64,000 nt of DNA from a filamentous cyanobacterium ESFC-1 (lineage in GTDB: Bacteria; Cyanobacteriota; Cyanobacteriia; Cyanobacteriales; Spirulinaceae), in assembly GCA_000380225.1 (NCBI GenBank), contig KB904821.1, positions 1,788,830 through 1,852,829 of the forward strand, written 5' to 3'. Within the stretch, counting starts at the first letter, position 1. Each line of letters begins with the position of its first letter. The notes under the pieces were generated by a model. That model worked only from the letters and a program-made list of their open reading frames with translations. It did no database searches and had not been told where the DNA came from. The position numbers were made by a program, and so were the translations under genes. Below are positions 15,830-25,336 of this stretch, in pieces.

Positions 15830-17218
15830 ATGATAGCTAACGTAACAGCACCCCCCATTCCCGCACTTGTTCAGCAGCAACGGCAATTTTTCAACACAGG
15901 TTGCACCAAACCCCTGGACTTTCGGATCGCCCAATTGCAAAAGCTCAAAGAGGCGATCGTCAATTATGAAGACGACATTGTGAAAGCCGTCCAAGCGGAT
16001 TTAGGGCGACCCGCCTTTGAAGGTTATTTTGAAATGGCTGCGATTAGTGAAGTCAGTTTGGCTCTCAAAAAGCTCAAATCTTGGATGAAGCCGCAAAAAG
16101 TCAGCACTTCTATCGAGCAGTTTCCCAGTTCTGCCTGGATTCAACCGGAACCGTTGGGGGTGGCGTTGATTATTGGCCCCTGGAATTATCCCTTTCAACT
16201 GCTAATATCGCCTTTGGTGGGCGCGATCGCGGCGGGTAACTGTGCCATCCTCAAACCTTCCGAACAAGCCCCCCAGACCTCGGCGGTGGTGGCTAAGATG
16301 ATTCGCTCGGTATTTGAGCCGCATTATGTGGCAATTGTCGAGGGTGGTGTTGAGGTCGCTCAGCAACTTTTAGAGGAAAAGTATGACCACATCTTTTTTA
16401 CCGGAGGGACAGCCATTGGTCGCATTGTCATGGCGGCGGCGGCGAAACATTTAACCCCTGTAACTTTGGAGTTGGGGGGCAAAAGTCCTTGCATTGTGGA
16501 TACTGATATTCATTTAGAACATAGCGCTCGGCGTATTGTTTGGGGTAAGTTTCTCAATGCGGGGCAAACTTGCATTGCTCCCGATTATCTGTTGGTCAAT
16601 CGCCAAATCAAAAAGCCACTGATGTCTGCTATTAAGCAATATCTGCAAGAGTTTTATGGCCCAGACCCTTCCCTCAGCCCGGATTACGGTCGCATTGTTA
16701 ACACCAAACATTTTGAGCGATTAACCGCTTTATTGGATAGCGGTGAGGTTGTGGTGGGGGGTCAGACGAATCCCGATCATCGCTATATTGCGCCTACGAT
16801 CTTAGATGAGGTGAGTTGGGATAGTCCGGTGATGCAAGAGGAGATTTTCGGCCCGATTTTGCCTGTATTGGAGTATGACCGCTTAGAAGACGCGATCGCG
16901 GCAATCAACAATCGCCCCAAACCCTTAGCCCTGTACTTGTTCTCCCGCTCTCGCGAGATACAAGAGCAGGTTTTGGCTTCGACTTCATCCGGTGGAGTTG
17001 CCATCAACGATACAGTCATGCAGGTAGGGATTCCTAAACTGCCTTTTGGGGGAGTTGGTGAAAGCGGCATGGGACGTTATCACGGCAAAGCCAGCTTTGA
17101 TACCTTTTCTCATTTCAAGAGCGTTCTCAAGAAAGGGCTTTGGTTCGATTTCAAGTGGCGTTATGCCCCTTATACACCGGATCAACTCAAGCAAATTAAG
17201 CGTATTGTTGGGGGGTAG
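15830..17218 (+). CDS. aldehyde dehydrogenase (class 3/fatty-aldehyde type)
   Basis: A 462-residue NAD(P)-dependent ALDH from ATG 15830; a TTG start at 15812 would add six residues. The catalytic Glu is in LELGGKSP and the catalytic Cys in NAGQTCIAPDY. The cofactor-binding FTGGTAIGR and the end motif PFGGVGESGMGRYHGK are present. The short length and C-terminal hydrophobic/basic tail place it with class 3 ALDHs. The cyanobacterial member oxidises fatty aldehydes to fatty acids. The exact substrate is inferred from that family. It is monocistronic and followed by a palindromic repeat. Confidence 0.9.
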   Translation: MIANVTAPPIPALVQQQRQFFNTGCTKPLDFRIAQLQKLKEAIVNYEDDIVKAVQADLGRPAFEGYFEMAAISEVSLALKKLKSWMKPQKVSTSIEQFPSSAWIQPEPLGVALIIGPWNYPFQLLISPLVGAIAAGNCAILKPSEQAPQTSAVVAKMIRSVFEPHYVAIVEGGVEVAQQLLEEKYDHIFFTGGTAIGRIVMAAAAKHLTPVTLELGGKSPCIVDTDIHLEHSARRIVWGKFLNAGQTCIAPDYLLVNRQIKKPLMSAIKQYLQEFYGPDPSLSPDYGRIVNTKHFERLTALLDSGEVVVGGQTNPDHRYIAPTILDEVSWDSPVMQEEIFGPILPVLEYDRLEDAIAAINNRPKPLALYLFSRSREIQEQVLASTSSGGVAINDTVMQVGIPKLPFGGVGESGMGRYHGKASFDTFSHFKSVLKKGLWFDFKWRYAPYTPDQLKQIKRIVGG

Positions 17219-17230
17219 CTTGGCGTATCT

Positions 17231-17346
17231 CAGAACCCCGGTTTCTGTCGTAAAATCCCGAATTTATGGGATAAACGAATAAGAAACCGGGGTTCTCGAT
17301 CAAAATCCTGAATTTATGGGATAAACGAATAAGAAACCGGGGTTCT
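17231..17346. repeat. AGAACCCCGG inverted-repeat element with tandem 50-bp duplication
   Basis: AGAACCCCGGTTTCT at about 17232 faces two downstream complements ending at about 17296 and 17346. The second is part of a 50-bp unit (containing TTTATGGGATAAACGAATAA) that is tandemly duplicated. It lies between convergent genes, so it could form terminator hairpins for both. Confidence 0.8.
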
Positions 17347-17349
17347 CGA

Positions 17350-17766
17350 TCAACGATCGCGCATCTGGGCTAAATGCTCTTTCACCAACGCGATCCTTTC
17401 CCCATCCATGCGATCGCCGTACAATTCGCTGGCTTTAATTAAACTGGCTACGGCTTTATTATCTTGACGCAAATTGGCTTCCGTTAAACCGAGATTGTGA
17501 TGGGCTTCGGCAAAATCCGGTAAACGGGCGATCGCCTTGCTCAAGAAACCTTGGGCTTTGTAATATTTCCCTTGGGCAAAAGCGTCGCAACCCTGTTTAA
17601 AATAGGTGCTGGCTTCGTCTTTTGGCTCGACTTTAGCCGGGACGGGGACGTTGAACACCAGCTTCACACTTCCCCGTCCCCGATACGCCCAGAACATCGC
17701 ACCGCCCCCAATAATAGCAACGAGGGCGATCGCGAAACTCCAGGTAACAAAATTCTCTACAACCAC
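17350..17766 (-). CDS. membrane-anchored TPR protein
   Basis: A 138-residue protein with one N-terminal transmembrane helix (about 8-27), a linker and two to three TPR units (about 52-130; QGCDAFAQGKYYKAQGFLSKAI and following helices ALHNLG-like). The ATG lies 3 bp after the mgdA stop codon on the same strand, so the two are almost certainly one operon. TPRs mediate protein contacts; a role in organising the glucolipid synthase is possible but only by association. Confidence 0.8.
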   Translation of the reverse strand: MVVENFVTWSFAIALVAIIGGGAMFWAYRGRGSVKLVFNVPVPAKVEPKDEASTYFKQGCDAFAQGKYYKAQGFLSKAIARLPDFAEAHHNLGLTEANLRQDNKAVASLIKASELYGDRMDGERIALVKEHLAQMRDR

Positions 17767-17769
17767 AAC

Positions 17770-19209
17770 TTAACTCGCTTCTAAGCTTTCTTCTTGACTG
17801 CCTTGGTGGGAGGTTTTTACCCATTTTAAGCGCTTCGGACGAATCGACATTCGGCCTGTGGTAATGGGCATCACCAAGAACCAGTGAGTCATGTAGACCA
17901 TGCCCCGCAGGGTTTGACCTAAAATGGCAAAAATGTCTTTTATGCCCGTAATTTCGCCCTTTTCCTTGCGAATCTGGTACAATCCCAACCCCATACCCAT
18001 GCTCGACATCGTAAACATAAAGCCGGACATGGGACTGAGGAGGGGGAAGTGATGCCGAGAAACTGCCATCACCAGATCGGGAATGGCGGCGGTGGGGAGT
18101 AAATACTGCATCACCACAAAGATCGTCAAATCTACTGTTTTCGTAAAGCCCAAGCGATTGCCAATCAGTAACCGCCAATAATCGAGGTAGCGTTGATAAC
18201 CGCCTTCTGCCCAACGACTGCGTTGATGCCACAAGGAAACCGCTTGGGTTACGCCTTCTTCATTGACCCAAGGGGAAAGGCAAAAGCCCACATCCCAACG
18301 ATCCAAGTGTAGGCGAATGGTGAGGTCGAGGTCGTCGGTAATGGTTTCTTCATTCCAGCAGCCGCAGCTTTCTAAGGCTTTGCGGCGCACAAACTGACCG
18401 TTACCGCGCAACTCTCCTATGCCCCCAATGGCGACTCGCTGTTGTTGTAAAAAGCTGTCGAGGGCCATTTCGGCGTGTTGGCCTTTCGTCCAGAAGTTTT
18501 CGCCCTCATTAGCAACGGCTTTGCGGACTTGGACAGCCCCCATGTTTTCGTTGTCAAAAAAGGGAATTACGCGACGCAGTAAGTCTGGGGAGACTTTGGC
18601 ATCAGCATCAAAAACCGCTAAGATGTCGCTTTGGGTCATGGGTAGGGCTTGGTTTAATGCCCCAGATTTGCCTCCTCCTGCCCCAGACGGACGATGCAAC
18701 ACCCGCAATTGGGGGTATTGGGGGGCGAGGTCGTCGAGAATTTGGGGGGTGCGATCGCTACTGGCATCGTCAATGGCCCAAACTTCGTATTTCTCAACGG
18801 GATAGTCGAGGGTACAAAGGTTTTCAATGAGTTGGCCAATCACGGCTTCTTCGTTTTTGGCCGATACTAACAAAGAAACGGTGGGGGCGTTGGCCAAGTC
18901 GGGGTCGGCTAGGGGTTTCGGGTTTTGCAGCGCCGGGGCTAAATAAATGCGGAGGGTATGGACGGCTAAAAGTCCGGTGAAGCTGACGACTAACCAAAAG
19001 CCCCAGGAAACTAAGTGTAGGGCGATTGTCGTTGCCCAAATCATGGTCAGGGCTAGGGCGGCTTTGCTGCGGCGACCCTCAAACCCTTGGAAGAAGTCGC
19101 TTCTAAATTCTTCTTCTTCTACTTCGGGGTCTGACCATTCAGAGAGTAGGGATTCTAGGGGGTCAAGTTCTTGTTTTGACTCGTCGGGAGACCAGAAATT
19201 TTGCGGCAT
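17770..19209 (-). CDS. mgdA: beta-monoglucosyldiacylglycerol synthase
   Basis: A 479-residue GT2 glycosyltransferase that transfers glucose from UDP-glucose to diacylglycerol, the first step of galactolipid synthesis in cyanobacteria. Length and sequence agree closely with Synechocystis Sll1377 as I recall it. Key motifs are VSAKNEEAVI, AIDDASSDRTP, VFDADAKV, ELRGNGQFVRR, ETITDDLDLT and WHQRSRWAEGGYQRYLDYW (the Q/RxxRW motif). Two hydrophobic segments precede the catalytic domain (about 50-90) and three or four follow (about 340-450). The C-terminus IRPKRLKWVKT is also conserved. TPR gene follows in the operon. Confidence 0.93.
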   Translation of the reverse strand: MPQNFWSPDESKQELDPLESLLSEWSDPEVEEEEFRSDFFQGFEGRRSKAALALTMIWATTIALHLVSWGFWLVVSFTGLLAVHTLRIYLAPALQNPKPLADPDLANAPTVSLLVSAKNEEAVIGQLIENLCTLDYPVEKYEVWAIDDASSDRTPQILDDLAPQYPQLRVLHRPSGAGGGKSGALNQALPMTQSDILAVFDADAKVSPDLLRRVIPFFDNENMGAVQVRKAVANEGENFWTKGQHAEMALDSFLQQQRVAIGGIGELRGNGQFVRRKALESCGCWNEETITDDLDLTIRLHLDRWDVGFCLSPWVNEEGVTQAVSLWHQRSRWAEGGYQRYLDYWRLLIGNRLGFTKTVDLTIFVVMQYLLPTAAIPDLVMAVSRHHFPLLSPMSGFMFTMSSMGMGLGLYQIRKEKGEITGIKDIFAILGQTLRGMVYMTHWFLVMPITTGRMSIRPKRLKWVKTSHQGSQEESLEAS

Positions 19210-19432
19210 AGTTTAAATGAGCGCGTTGGGTTAAGGTTTTTGGGATAAAGTTTAAGAGAATCGCTATTTTTGATTTTATATCATTCTTTTTAAGATTTAA
19301 TTTCGTAATTTCCCGAATGGTTTTCGGTCACAATTGTACCGAAATTTGTTAGAATTCTTAGGGAAATTGTTAATTTTTATAAATTAAGACAATTCTACAA
19401 TTAATGGGGCGATCGCAGTACAGTAAAACTCT

Positions 19433-20743
19433 GTGGTTTCGCAAAATTCTGATGCTAGTTCGTTTTTATCTGCACTTATGACAAATTATTGGTTGGCGAT
19501 CGCGGCTTATACAATCGGTTCAATTCTTTGGGTGGAAGTGGTACGAGACATCTATCACGTTTTAGCCCATGTTTGGCCGCCATTGTATCGCTTACACGGT
19601 TGGCATCATCGGGTGTTTCGCCCCGATTTGACTGCGGCTAATCCGGAAATTTATCGTCAAGCCCATTGGTATAATGATGTACCGGAAGCCTTGGTGATGT
19701 TGGGTTTTAGCCTCATTCCTGGGGCGATCGCCTACTCTACAGATTTTTCCCCCCAGTGGGTCGCTTGGTGTGGGTCTATCTATACTTTAACCTTTTTAGG
19801 GGGCGCGATCGCCAGGGGGACGGGTTTACCTGGGGCTGAGGAAATTACCGATATTACCCACCGTCCGGGGGAATTTAAACAATTACCGAGTCGCTGGTTT
19901 GTCAATCGGACTTATCACTGGCGACACCACTTTGACGATCAAAAGGCTTATTATTGTGGTACGCTCACTTTTATTGATAAGATCATGGGAACTGCCCTCT
20001 CGCTCAAAGGCAAGCGCATCGCCGTAACGGGTGCATCGGGAACGTTGGGAATGGCGTTGTTAACTCATCTGCAAGCTAGAGGTGCAAAAGTGATTGCTTT
20101 GACTTCGCGATCGCAACCGATTACCCTTCCCCAACAAGACCAACCCCTCGAAACCATGACTTGGGCAACTCAGCAAGAAGACCAGTTAATCTCAAAGCTG
20201 GAAAAAGTGGATATTTTAATCCTCAATCATGGTATCAATGTCCACAGCGAACGGACTCCCGACGCGATCGAAAAGTCTTATGAAGTTAACACCTTTTCCA
20301 GTTGGCGTTTGCTAGAGCTATTTCTAGCCACGGTGAGGAATAATAAAGACATTGCCACCAAAGAAGTCTGGGTCAATACCTCCGAAGCCGAAGTTAACCC
20401 GGCCTTTAGCCCTCTTTATGAACTCAGTAAGCGGACTTTGGGCGATTTGGTCACTTTACGACGACTTGATGCTCCCTGTGTCGTCCGCAAGCTGATTCTA
20501 GGGCCATTTCGTAGTAATCTCAATCCGGTTGGGGTGATGTCTGCCGATTGGGTCGCTCGTCAAATTATTAACTTAGCAGTGCGAGATGTACGCAATATCA
20601 TTGTGACCATCAATCCCTGGACTTATATCACTTTCCCCTTCAAAGAATTTGCCGTCTCGACTTACTTTAAACTGTTTACCAAAAAAGCCCGGTTCGCTTC
20701 CCCCTCGATTCCCCAAAACCCCTTAACCAAGCCTCGCGGTTAA
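19433..20743 (+). CDS. bifunctional sterol desaturase / short-chain dehydrogenase
   Basis: A 436-residue fusion. The N-terminal part (about 15-180) is a membrane fatty-acid-hydroxylase/sterol-desaturase-like domain with His clusters HVLAH, HGWHH and HWRHHFDD. The C-terminal part (about 190-390) is an SDR with the NAD(P) motif TGASGTLG and a YELSK active site. This fusion is known mainly in cyanobacteria; its substrate is not established. The GTG at 19433 gives the full frame, but ATG 19478 (15 codons later) is a realistic alternative. Divergent from mgdA, so a lipid or carotenoid-related role is possible. Confidence 0.85.
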   Translation: MVSQNSDASSFLSALMTNYWLAIAAYTIGSILWVEVVRDIYHVLAHVWPPLYRLHGWHHRVFRPDLTAANPEIYRQAHWYNDVPEALVMLGFSLIPGAIAYSTDFSPQWVAWCGSIYTLTFLGGAIARGTGLPGAEEITDITHRPGEFKQLPSRWFVNRTYHWRHHFDDQKAYYCGTLTFIDKIMGTALSLKGKRIAVTGASGTLGMALLTHLQARGAKVIALTSRSQPITLPQQDQPLETMTWATQQEDQLISKLEKVDILILNHGINVHSERTPDAIEKSYEVNTFSSWRLLELFLATVRNNKDIATKEVWVNTSEAEVNPAFSPLYELSKRTLGDLVTLRRLDAPCVVRKLILGPFRSNLNPVGVMSADWVARQIINLAVRDVRNIIVTINPWTYITFPFKEFAVSTYFKLFTKKARFASPSIPQNPLTKPRG

Positions 20744-20793
20744 TTTATCACCCTAAGACGATCTGCCGTCGTTTTTGCTCAGGAGACTGCCTC

Positions 20794-21708
20794 ATGGACT
20801 GGACAACCCCCTTGCGATCGCAACAAACGGATTTTTATCAACGGTTACAACTCAATCAATTGCTGACCCTCCAAATTCCGGGATTATTTGGGGAGTGCAA
20901 ATGGTTTTCCCCGTCAGAGGTTGCGAGTTGGGGGTTGTCTGAAGACAACTGGATTGAGTTTTTAGCCAAAAAAACCCTTAAAATTTATCTTGACCGTTTT
21001 ATTACCGAAGTCCAGGGCGATCGCAGTCTGGATTTTTACCTCACCCATTATGCTCACTTGGGCTTGCGGCTAAAAACGGCAGCTTTCGAGGAAAATCCAG
21101 CCTCGGTAGAATGGTGCATTACTCCCAAAGAGCGCGATCGCAACGTCGCGATCGTCTTTATTTTACACCCTCCCAACTTACAAGATTTAGACGAACATCC
21201 CTTGATTGTGGCCGGCTTTTTACCCACCTTTCTTCTCAAAGGGGATAACCTCAAAAAAGCTTGGAATATTCAACATTTGTTGTACGGGGGAGGACTGCGG
21301 AGTTATCTGGACAGTCTGCACAACATCCAACCCCAAAAAATTGATTTAGAAGACACCGCATCTTTAAATAATTGGCTTCCCGATTTGCAGCCCCAAGACT
21401 TGCAACAAGCCAGCGAAGCCACCTGGAAACAAGAATTTATCCAATGGGTGCAAACCCTCGCGCTTAATGATTCAACCGATGCTCTGCGGCTGTATCTCTA
21501 CGATCTGCTCAATACCCAATATTACCGTCAAACCCTCTGGAAACTGTATTATAAACGAGTGCAGGCGATCGCGCCTCTTACCGATACTCAACAAATCCAA
21601 GACGCGATCGCCCAACACGATGCCAAAGCCGAAAGCGTGATGTTAGCCTTGGCCGGGGTTTCTCCCGCTCATAGCTCTCTCACCGCGCCCTCCTCCATTT
21701 CTCCTTAA
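20794..21708 (+). CDS. conserved hypothetical protein
   Basis: A 304-residue soluble protein, no signal peptide or membrane helix. I recognise no named family. It has a hydrophobic core segment (NVAIVFILHPPNLQDLDEHPLIVAGFLPTFLL, shown across about residues 114-146), followed by a helical C-terminal part and a Ser/Pro-rich tail. It starts 50 bp after the desaturase/SDR gene on the same strand, with AGGAGA 8 bp before the ATG, so co-transcription is likely. Confidence 0.7.
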   Translation: MDWTTPLRSQQTDFYQRLQLNQLLTLQIPGLFGECKWFSPSEVASWGLSEDNWIEFLAKKTLKIYLDRFITEVQGDRSLDFYLTHYAHLGLRLKTAAFEENPASVEWCITPKERDRNVAIVFILHPPNLQDLDEHPLIVAGFLPTFLLKGDNLKKAWNIQHLLYGGGLRSYLDSLHNIQPQKIDLEDTASLNNWLPDLQPQDLQQASEATWKQEFIQWVQTLALNDSTDALRLYLYDLLNTQYYRQTLWKLYYKRVQAIAPLTDTQQIQDAIAQHDAKAESVMLALAGVSPAHSSLTAPSSISP

Positions 21709-21719
21709 AAACTTAACGG

Positions 21720-21747
21720 GGGTGCGCTGCTGTTAATGAACGCACCC
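21720..21747. terminator. hairpin between convergent genes
   Basis: GGGTGCG (21720-21726) pairs with CGCACCC (21741-21747) with a 14-base loop. It sits between convergent stops and likely ends the plus-strand transcript; no long T tract. Confidence 0.5.
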
Positions 21748-21764
21748 ATACCCATAAACGAGTC

Positions 21765-22910
21765 TTAAAACATATACCGAACCCCAACTTCTAAATTGTG
21801 AACCCCAAGGCCATCAAAGGTCAGTTCCCCCAATGTGCCAGAATCAAATGAACGCTCAGGAACCCCCAAATAGCGATACCCCACAGTCACAGCAGTTTGC
21901 GGATTAAAATAATACGCCACACCCCCCATAAACTGATACACAATACCGAAAGCGGTGTCATCAATGGCAAAGCTGGTATTCGTTCCCGGATAAGTCGCAG
22001 AGAGATCGTTAGCCGAAGCCCAGGATACCCCAATCCCTGCACCCAGGTAGGGTTCAAAGTTCGATTCCGTCTCGATGTCGTAATAAGCGTTGAACAGTAA
22101 AGACGTTGTGGAAATACTGCCACTCGCTTCTACGGTTGCTGCGGGAATGGCAGGAGTAACCACATTCGTTGTAGTTCCCCCTCCGGTTGTCTGTAAGCCG
22201 AACGCTTGCAAAGCAGGATCGTTAACATCGATAGGAGTTCCTGCTGGAATTGCTAATCCTGTACCGGGGATGGGTACAGCAGTCGCAAGGGTGTTTCCAG
22301 GATTTAGGACAACCCCCGCAGTAGGTAAAACCGTCCCGGCTGGAATGTTGACACCACCTATAACTAGAGGTTGAGGTAGAACAGCAGGAACCGTAATATT
22401 ATTGGGAATGGTCACAGGAACATTAACGTTCTGCGTCACTGCTGCCACACCTGGTAAACTTACCTCACCAATCTCATTACGACCATAAGCAAACTGCCCT
22501 TCTAAGCGCAGATTATTCTCAAACTTATAACCCGCAGCAGCATTAATCCCGAAACCCGGTTCGACTTCGATGCCGATTCCTGTCGAAAGAATCGTAGAAT
22601 TGATGGTGACATTGTTGAAAAACCGCGCATCGCCACTGACTGACCCATAAAAGCCCACGCGATCGTCTTCTTCCGGTAAAAGTTCGGGGGCCCCTATTTG
22701 CGCTTGGAGGGGTTCAGAAAAATCAGGAGGATTCGCGATCGGTTGTTGTAAAAAATGCGCTTCTCGATGAATACCTCTATTCATCGAGTCCGATGCAATT
22801 GGAGAAGAACTGAAAAAGGGTTGAGATTCGTGAATGTCTGCTAAGACCGGACTGGGGAGTAAGATGACCCCCAAACCCCAAAATCCCGCGAGCGATGCCA
22901 TCTTGTTCAT
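21765..22910 (-). CDS. outer-membrane beta-barrel protein
   Basis: A 381-residue exported protein with a signal peptide (MNKMASLAGFWGLGVILLPS, cleavage after VLA). The barrel domain, from about residue 85, has alternating strands (FYGSVSGDARFF, GFGINAAAGYKF, LRLEGQFAYGRNE) and ends LEVGVRYMF with the C-terminal Phe used by the BAM machinery. A low-complexity Pro/Val/Thr-rich insertion (about 160-265) interrupts the strands and probably forms a large extracellular loop. It resembles OmpA-like/porin-family small barrels. The ligand is unknown. Confidence 0.8.
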   Translation of the reverse strand: MNKMASLAGFWGLGVILLPSPVLADIHESQPFFSSSPIASDSMNRGIHREAHFLQQPIANPPDFSEPLQAQIGAPELLPEEDDRVGFYGSVSGDARFFNNVTINSTILSTGIGIEVEPGFGINAAAGYKFENNLRLEGQFAYGRNEIGEVSLPGVAAVTQNVNVPVTIPNNITVPAVLPQPLVIGGVNIPAGTVLPTAGVVLNPGNTLATAVPIPGTGLAIPAGTPIDVNDPALQAFGLQTTGGGTTTNVVTPAIPAATVEASGSISTTSLLFNAYYDIETESNFEPYLGAGIGVSWASANDLSATYPGTNTSFAIDDTAFGIVYQFMGGVAYYFNPQTAVTVGYRYLGVPERSFDSGTLGELTFDGLGVHNLEVGVRYMF

Positions 22911-23035
22911 AATTGCTCCCTGGTTCGTCCTAATGCAATGGGGGAAATTTTGCTGTCATTCTAGCTTAGGTTCACTCAAATGCAAATAAATGGTTTTCAG
23001 ACGCGATAAAATCAAACCAGACCCAAACCATCATT

Positions 23036-23049
23036 TCAAAAAAAGTTGA
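23036..23049 (+). promoter_or_regulatory. probable ArsR operator at arsR start
   Basis: TCAA-AAAAAG-TTGA (23036-23049) is a shorter version of the ATCAA-N6-TTGAT sites in front of acr3. It overlaps the arsR start region, consistent with autoregulation. Confidence 0.6.
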
Positions 23050-23369
23050 TGCAACTATCACTCACCGAAGACTCAACCACTTTAGTAACCGGGTTCAAAG
23101 CCCTTGGCGATCCCTTAAGATTAAAAATAATGGACTTGTTGCGATCGCAAGAACTCTGCGTCTGCGAACTCTGCGAAAAGCTCGATACCAGTCAATCCAA
23201 GCTTTCCTTTCACCTCAAAACCCTCAAAGAAGCCAATTTAGTCCAAGCCCGTCAAGACGGACGCTGGATATACTACAAACTGAACCTAGCCCAATTTGTC
23301 GCCCTCGAACAATATTTAGCCGAATATCGCCGTTTTAGCCCTGCTTTGCCCGCTCGATCTTGTGATTAG
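23049..23369 (+). CDS. arsR: ArsR-family arsenic-responsive repressor
   Basis: A 106-residue winged-helix repressor from ATG 23049; a TTG one codon earlier is less likely. GFKALGDPLRLKIMDLLRSQ opens the HTH, and the alpha-3 metal-binding segment ELCVCELCEK holds the typical CxC pair for As(III)/Sb(III). The recognition helix is SQSKLSFHLKTLKEANLV. Metalloid binding releases it from DNA. It heads a cluster with acr3, arsI and arsC, and likely controls them through the operators at 23448-23492. Confidence 0.93.
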   Translation: MQLSLTEDSTTLVTGFKALGDPLRLKIMDLLRSQELCVCELCEKLDTSQSKLSFHLKTLKEANLVQARQDGRWIYYKLNLAQFVALEQYLAEYRRFSPALPARSCD

Positions 23370-23440
23370 GAGCATCACACAAAGGACAAAAGACCAATGA
23401 CCAACGACCAATGACCAATGACAAATTAACCTTCCCTTAA
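23370..23440. repeat. short heptamer repeat (CCAATGA)n
   Basis: Five or so imperfect units of ACCAATG/ACCAACG lie at about 23389-23423, between arsR and the acr3 promoter. This is the complement of the TCATTGG unit seen elsewhere. Confidence 0.7.
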
Positions 23441-23492
23441 TTGACATATCAAGAAAAGTTGATGTAAATTAAACCCATCAAGAAAAATTGAT
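23441..23492 (+). promoter_or_regulatory. acr3 promoter with two ArsR operators
   Basis: Two perfect ATCAA-N6-TTGAT inverted repeats lie at 23448-23463 and 23477-23492, 29 bp apart. TTGACA at 23441-23446 is a good -35 box, and the first operator would fill the spacer to a -10 near 23464. This geometry blocks RNA polymerase when ArsR is bound. ArsR sites of ATCAA...TTGAT type are known in cyanobacteria. Confidence 0.8.
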
Positions 23493-23553
23493 GTAACGTC
23501 AAAACTTAAATTTAAATCTGCGTGGACATATCCCATCCCGCGCCCATACTGCT

Positions 23554-24708
23554 ATGCGTACAAATCAGCCTCAAATCAACCGTAAAGCCGTCCAAGCCGG
23601 GGGAAAACTCAGCTTTTTTGAGAAATACCTCACCATTTGGGTCATCTTGTGTATTTTAATCGGTATTAGCCTCGGTCGTGCCTTCCCCGGTATTGCCCAA
23701 AGTCTCGATAACCTGAGCATCTACAACATCTCCATTCCCATTGCGATTTGCCTCTTTTTCATGATGTATCCCATCATGGTCAAAATCGACTTCTCGCAAA
23801 CCCTCCAAGCCGCCCGCGCCCCGAAACCCGTCATTTTGACCTTAATCGTCAATTGGCTGATTAAACCCTTTACCATGGTTATTTTAGCGCAGTTTTTCTT
23901 AGGCTGGCTCTTTCGTCCATTGCTGTCGGGGACAGAAATCATCAACGGCACAGAAGTCACCCTCGCCAACTCCTACATTGCCGGAGCCATCTTACTCGGA
24001 ATTGCCCCCTGTACCGCCATGGTCTTGATGTGGGGTTATCTTTCCTACGGCAATCAAGGCCATACCATTGTTATGGTTGCGGTAAATTCCCTCGTCATGC
24101 TCTTTCTCTACGCCCCTCTAGGGAAATGGTTACTCGCCACCAACGACCTCAGCGTACCTTGGCAAACCATTGTTTTCTCCGTCTTAATCTATGTCGGCTT
24201 ACCCCTCGCGGCGGGAATGTATAGCCGTTACTGGATTTTCAAACACAAAGGAGAAGATTGGTTTAAGCGGCGTTTTCTGCAATATCTCAGCCCGATTTCG
24301 ATTACAGCTTTGTTAATCACTCTGATTCTCCTGTTTGCCTTCAAAGGCGACCTTATTATCGAAAACCCGTTGCACATTCTCCTGATTGCCGTTCCCTTAT
24401 TCCTCCAAACTAATATTATCTTCGGCCTCGCTTATGTGGGAGCCTGGAAACTGAAAATAGCCTATGAAGATGCCGCCCCTGCTGCCCTCATTGGAGCCAG
24501 CAATCACTTTGAAGTCGCCATTGCCACCGCCGTGATGCTGTTTGGACTCAATTCTGGAGCCGCCTTAGCCACCGTGGTTGGGGTACTGATTGAAGTCCCG
24601 GTGATGTTGATGCTGGTGAAATTCTGCCAAAAAACTGCCTTTTGGTTTCCCCGCGAACCGGAAAAAGCGACTTTGCTTGACCCTCGCTGTGCAAAATCGT
24701 TTCGGTAA
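23554..24708 (+). CDS. acr3: Acr3-type arsenite efflux transporter
   Basis: A 384-residue inner-membrane carrier with about ten hydrophobic helices, belonging to the BART superfamily Acr3 family. The conserved Cys is in the substrate-site motif [15 protein letters not shown], and a second hallmark, [18 protein letters not shown], is near residue 320. It exports As(OH)3. It is repressed through two ArsR operators upstream. The last codons reach into the left arm of a MITE-like element, which may have replaced the original C-terminal residues. Confidence 0.95.
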   Translation: MRTNQPQINRKAVQAGGKLSFFEKYLTIWVILCILIGISLGRAFPGIAQSLDNLSIYNISIPIAICLFFMMYPIMVKIDFSQTLQAARAPKPVILTLIVNWLIKPFTMVILAQFFLGWLFRPLLSGTEIINGTEVTLANSYIAGAILLGIAPCTAMVLMWGYLSYGNQGHTIVMVAVNSLVMLFLYAPLGKWLLATNDLSVPWQTIVFSVLIYVGLPLAAGMYSRYWIFKHKGEDWFKRRFLQYLSPISITALLITLILLFAFKGDLIIENPLHILLIAVPLFLQTNIIFGLAYVGAWKLKIAYEDAAPAALIGASNHFEVAIATAVMLFGLNSGAALATVVGVLIEVPVMLMLVKFCQKTAFWFPREPEKATLLDPRCAKSFR

Positions 24709-24804
24709 TGAGTGGGGATTAAGAACCCCGGTTTCTTACCCGCTTACACAGTCAAATTTAAATTTCAAGCTAGAAAACGGGGTTCTCAAACAGTTGTTTT
24801 TTCG
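24707..24804. mobile_element. MITE-like element, copy 3 (partial)
   Basis: AGAACCCCGGTTTCT (24722-24736) and AGAAAACGGGGTTCT (24772-24786) flank a 35-bp core. The arms (AGTGGGGATT on the left, CAAACAGTTGTTTTTTCG on the right) match the reverse complement of the 38.4-kb copy, but the terminal ATCAAATCCG ends are missing. It separates acr3 from arsI. Confidence 0.7.
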
Positions 24805-24883
24805 CAAAAAAATACACCTTGAAAGGGCTGGCGATGCCCCACGCAATACTGCAACTTCTAATCCTTGATTCCAACAATACTCA

Positions 24884-25303
24884 ATGAATATGTACAAAAC
24901 CCACGTTTCCCTCAACGTCCGCAACCTCGAAAAATCGGTTCAGTTTTATCAAATTCTATTCGGGGTCAATCCCGTCAAATATAAAAGCGATTATGCCAAA
25001 TTTGACATCAACAATCCCCCTCTCAACCTCACCCTCGAACCCCAAACCCATCTTAAATCCGGTGGGGCGTTGTCTCACCTCGGTATTCAAGTCGAAAGTA
25101 CCGCCGCCGTCCAACAAGCCCTGCAACGCTTCCAAGCTGCCGGATTAGATTTGTTTGAAGAAAAAGATACCAATTGCTGTTATGCGCTCCAAGACAAGGT
25201 TTGGATTCGCGACCCAGACGGCAATCCCTGGGAAATCTTTGTGGTTAAAGTTGCCGATACCGAACCGGAAACCAATCGCCCTTCTCCTTGCTGCGCGTCT
25301 TAA
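24884..25303 (+). CDS. arsI: ArsI/CadI-type VOC protein, C-As lyase
   Basis: A 139-residue VOC-fold Fe(II) dioxygenase that cleaves C-As bonds of trivalent methyl- and aromatic arsenicals. The three metal ligands are visible as His7 (KTHVSLNV), His65 (LSHLGIQV) and Glu117 (PWEIF), and the vicinal arsenic-binding pair is Cys98-Cys99 (DTNCCYAL). The C-terminus has another Cys pair (PSPCCAS). It sits between acr3 and arsC, as expected in an organoarsenical detoxification cluster. ATG 24884 chosen; ATG 24890 also possible. Confidence 0.9.
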   Translation: MNMYKTHVSLNVRNLEKSVQFYQILFGVNPVKYKSDYAKFDINNPPLNLTLEPQTHLKSGGALSHLGIQVESTAAVQQALQRFQAAGLDLFEEKDTNCCYALQDKVWIRDPDGNPWEIFVVKVADTEPETNRPSPCCAS

Positions 25304-25336
25304 TTCCTTCTCACATTAGCTCAGAACTCAAAAATC

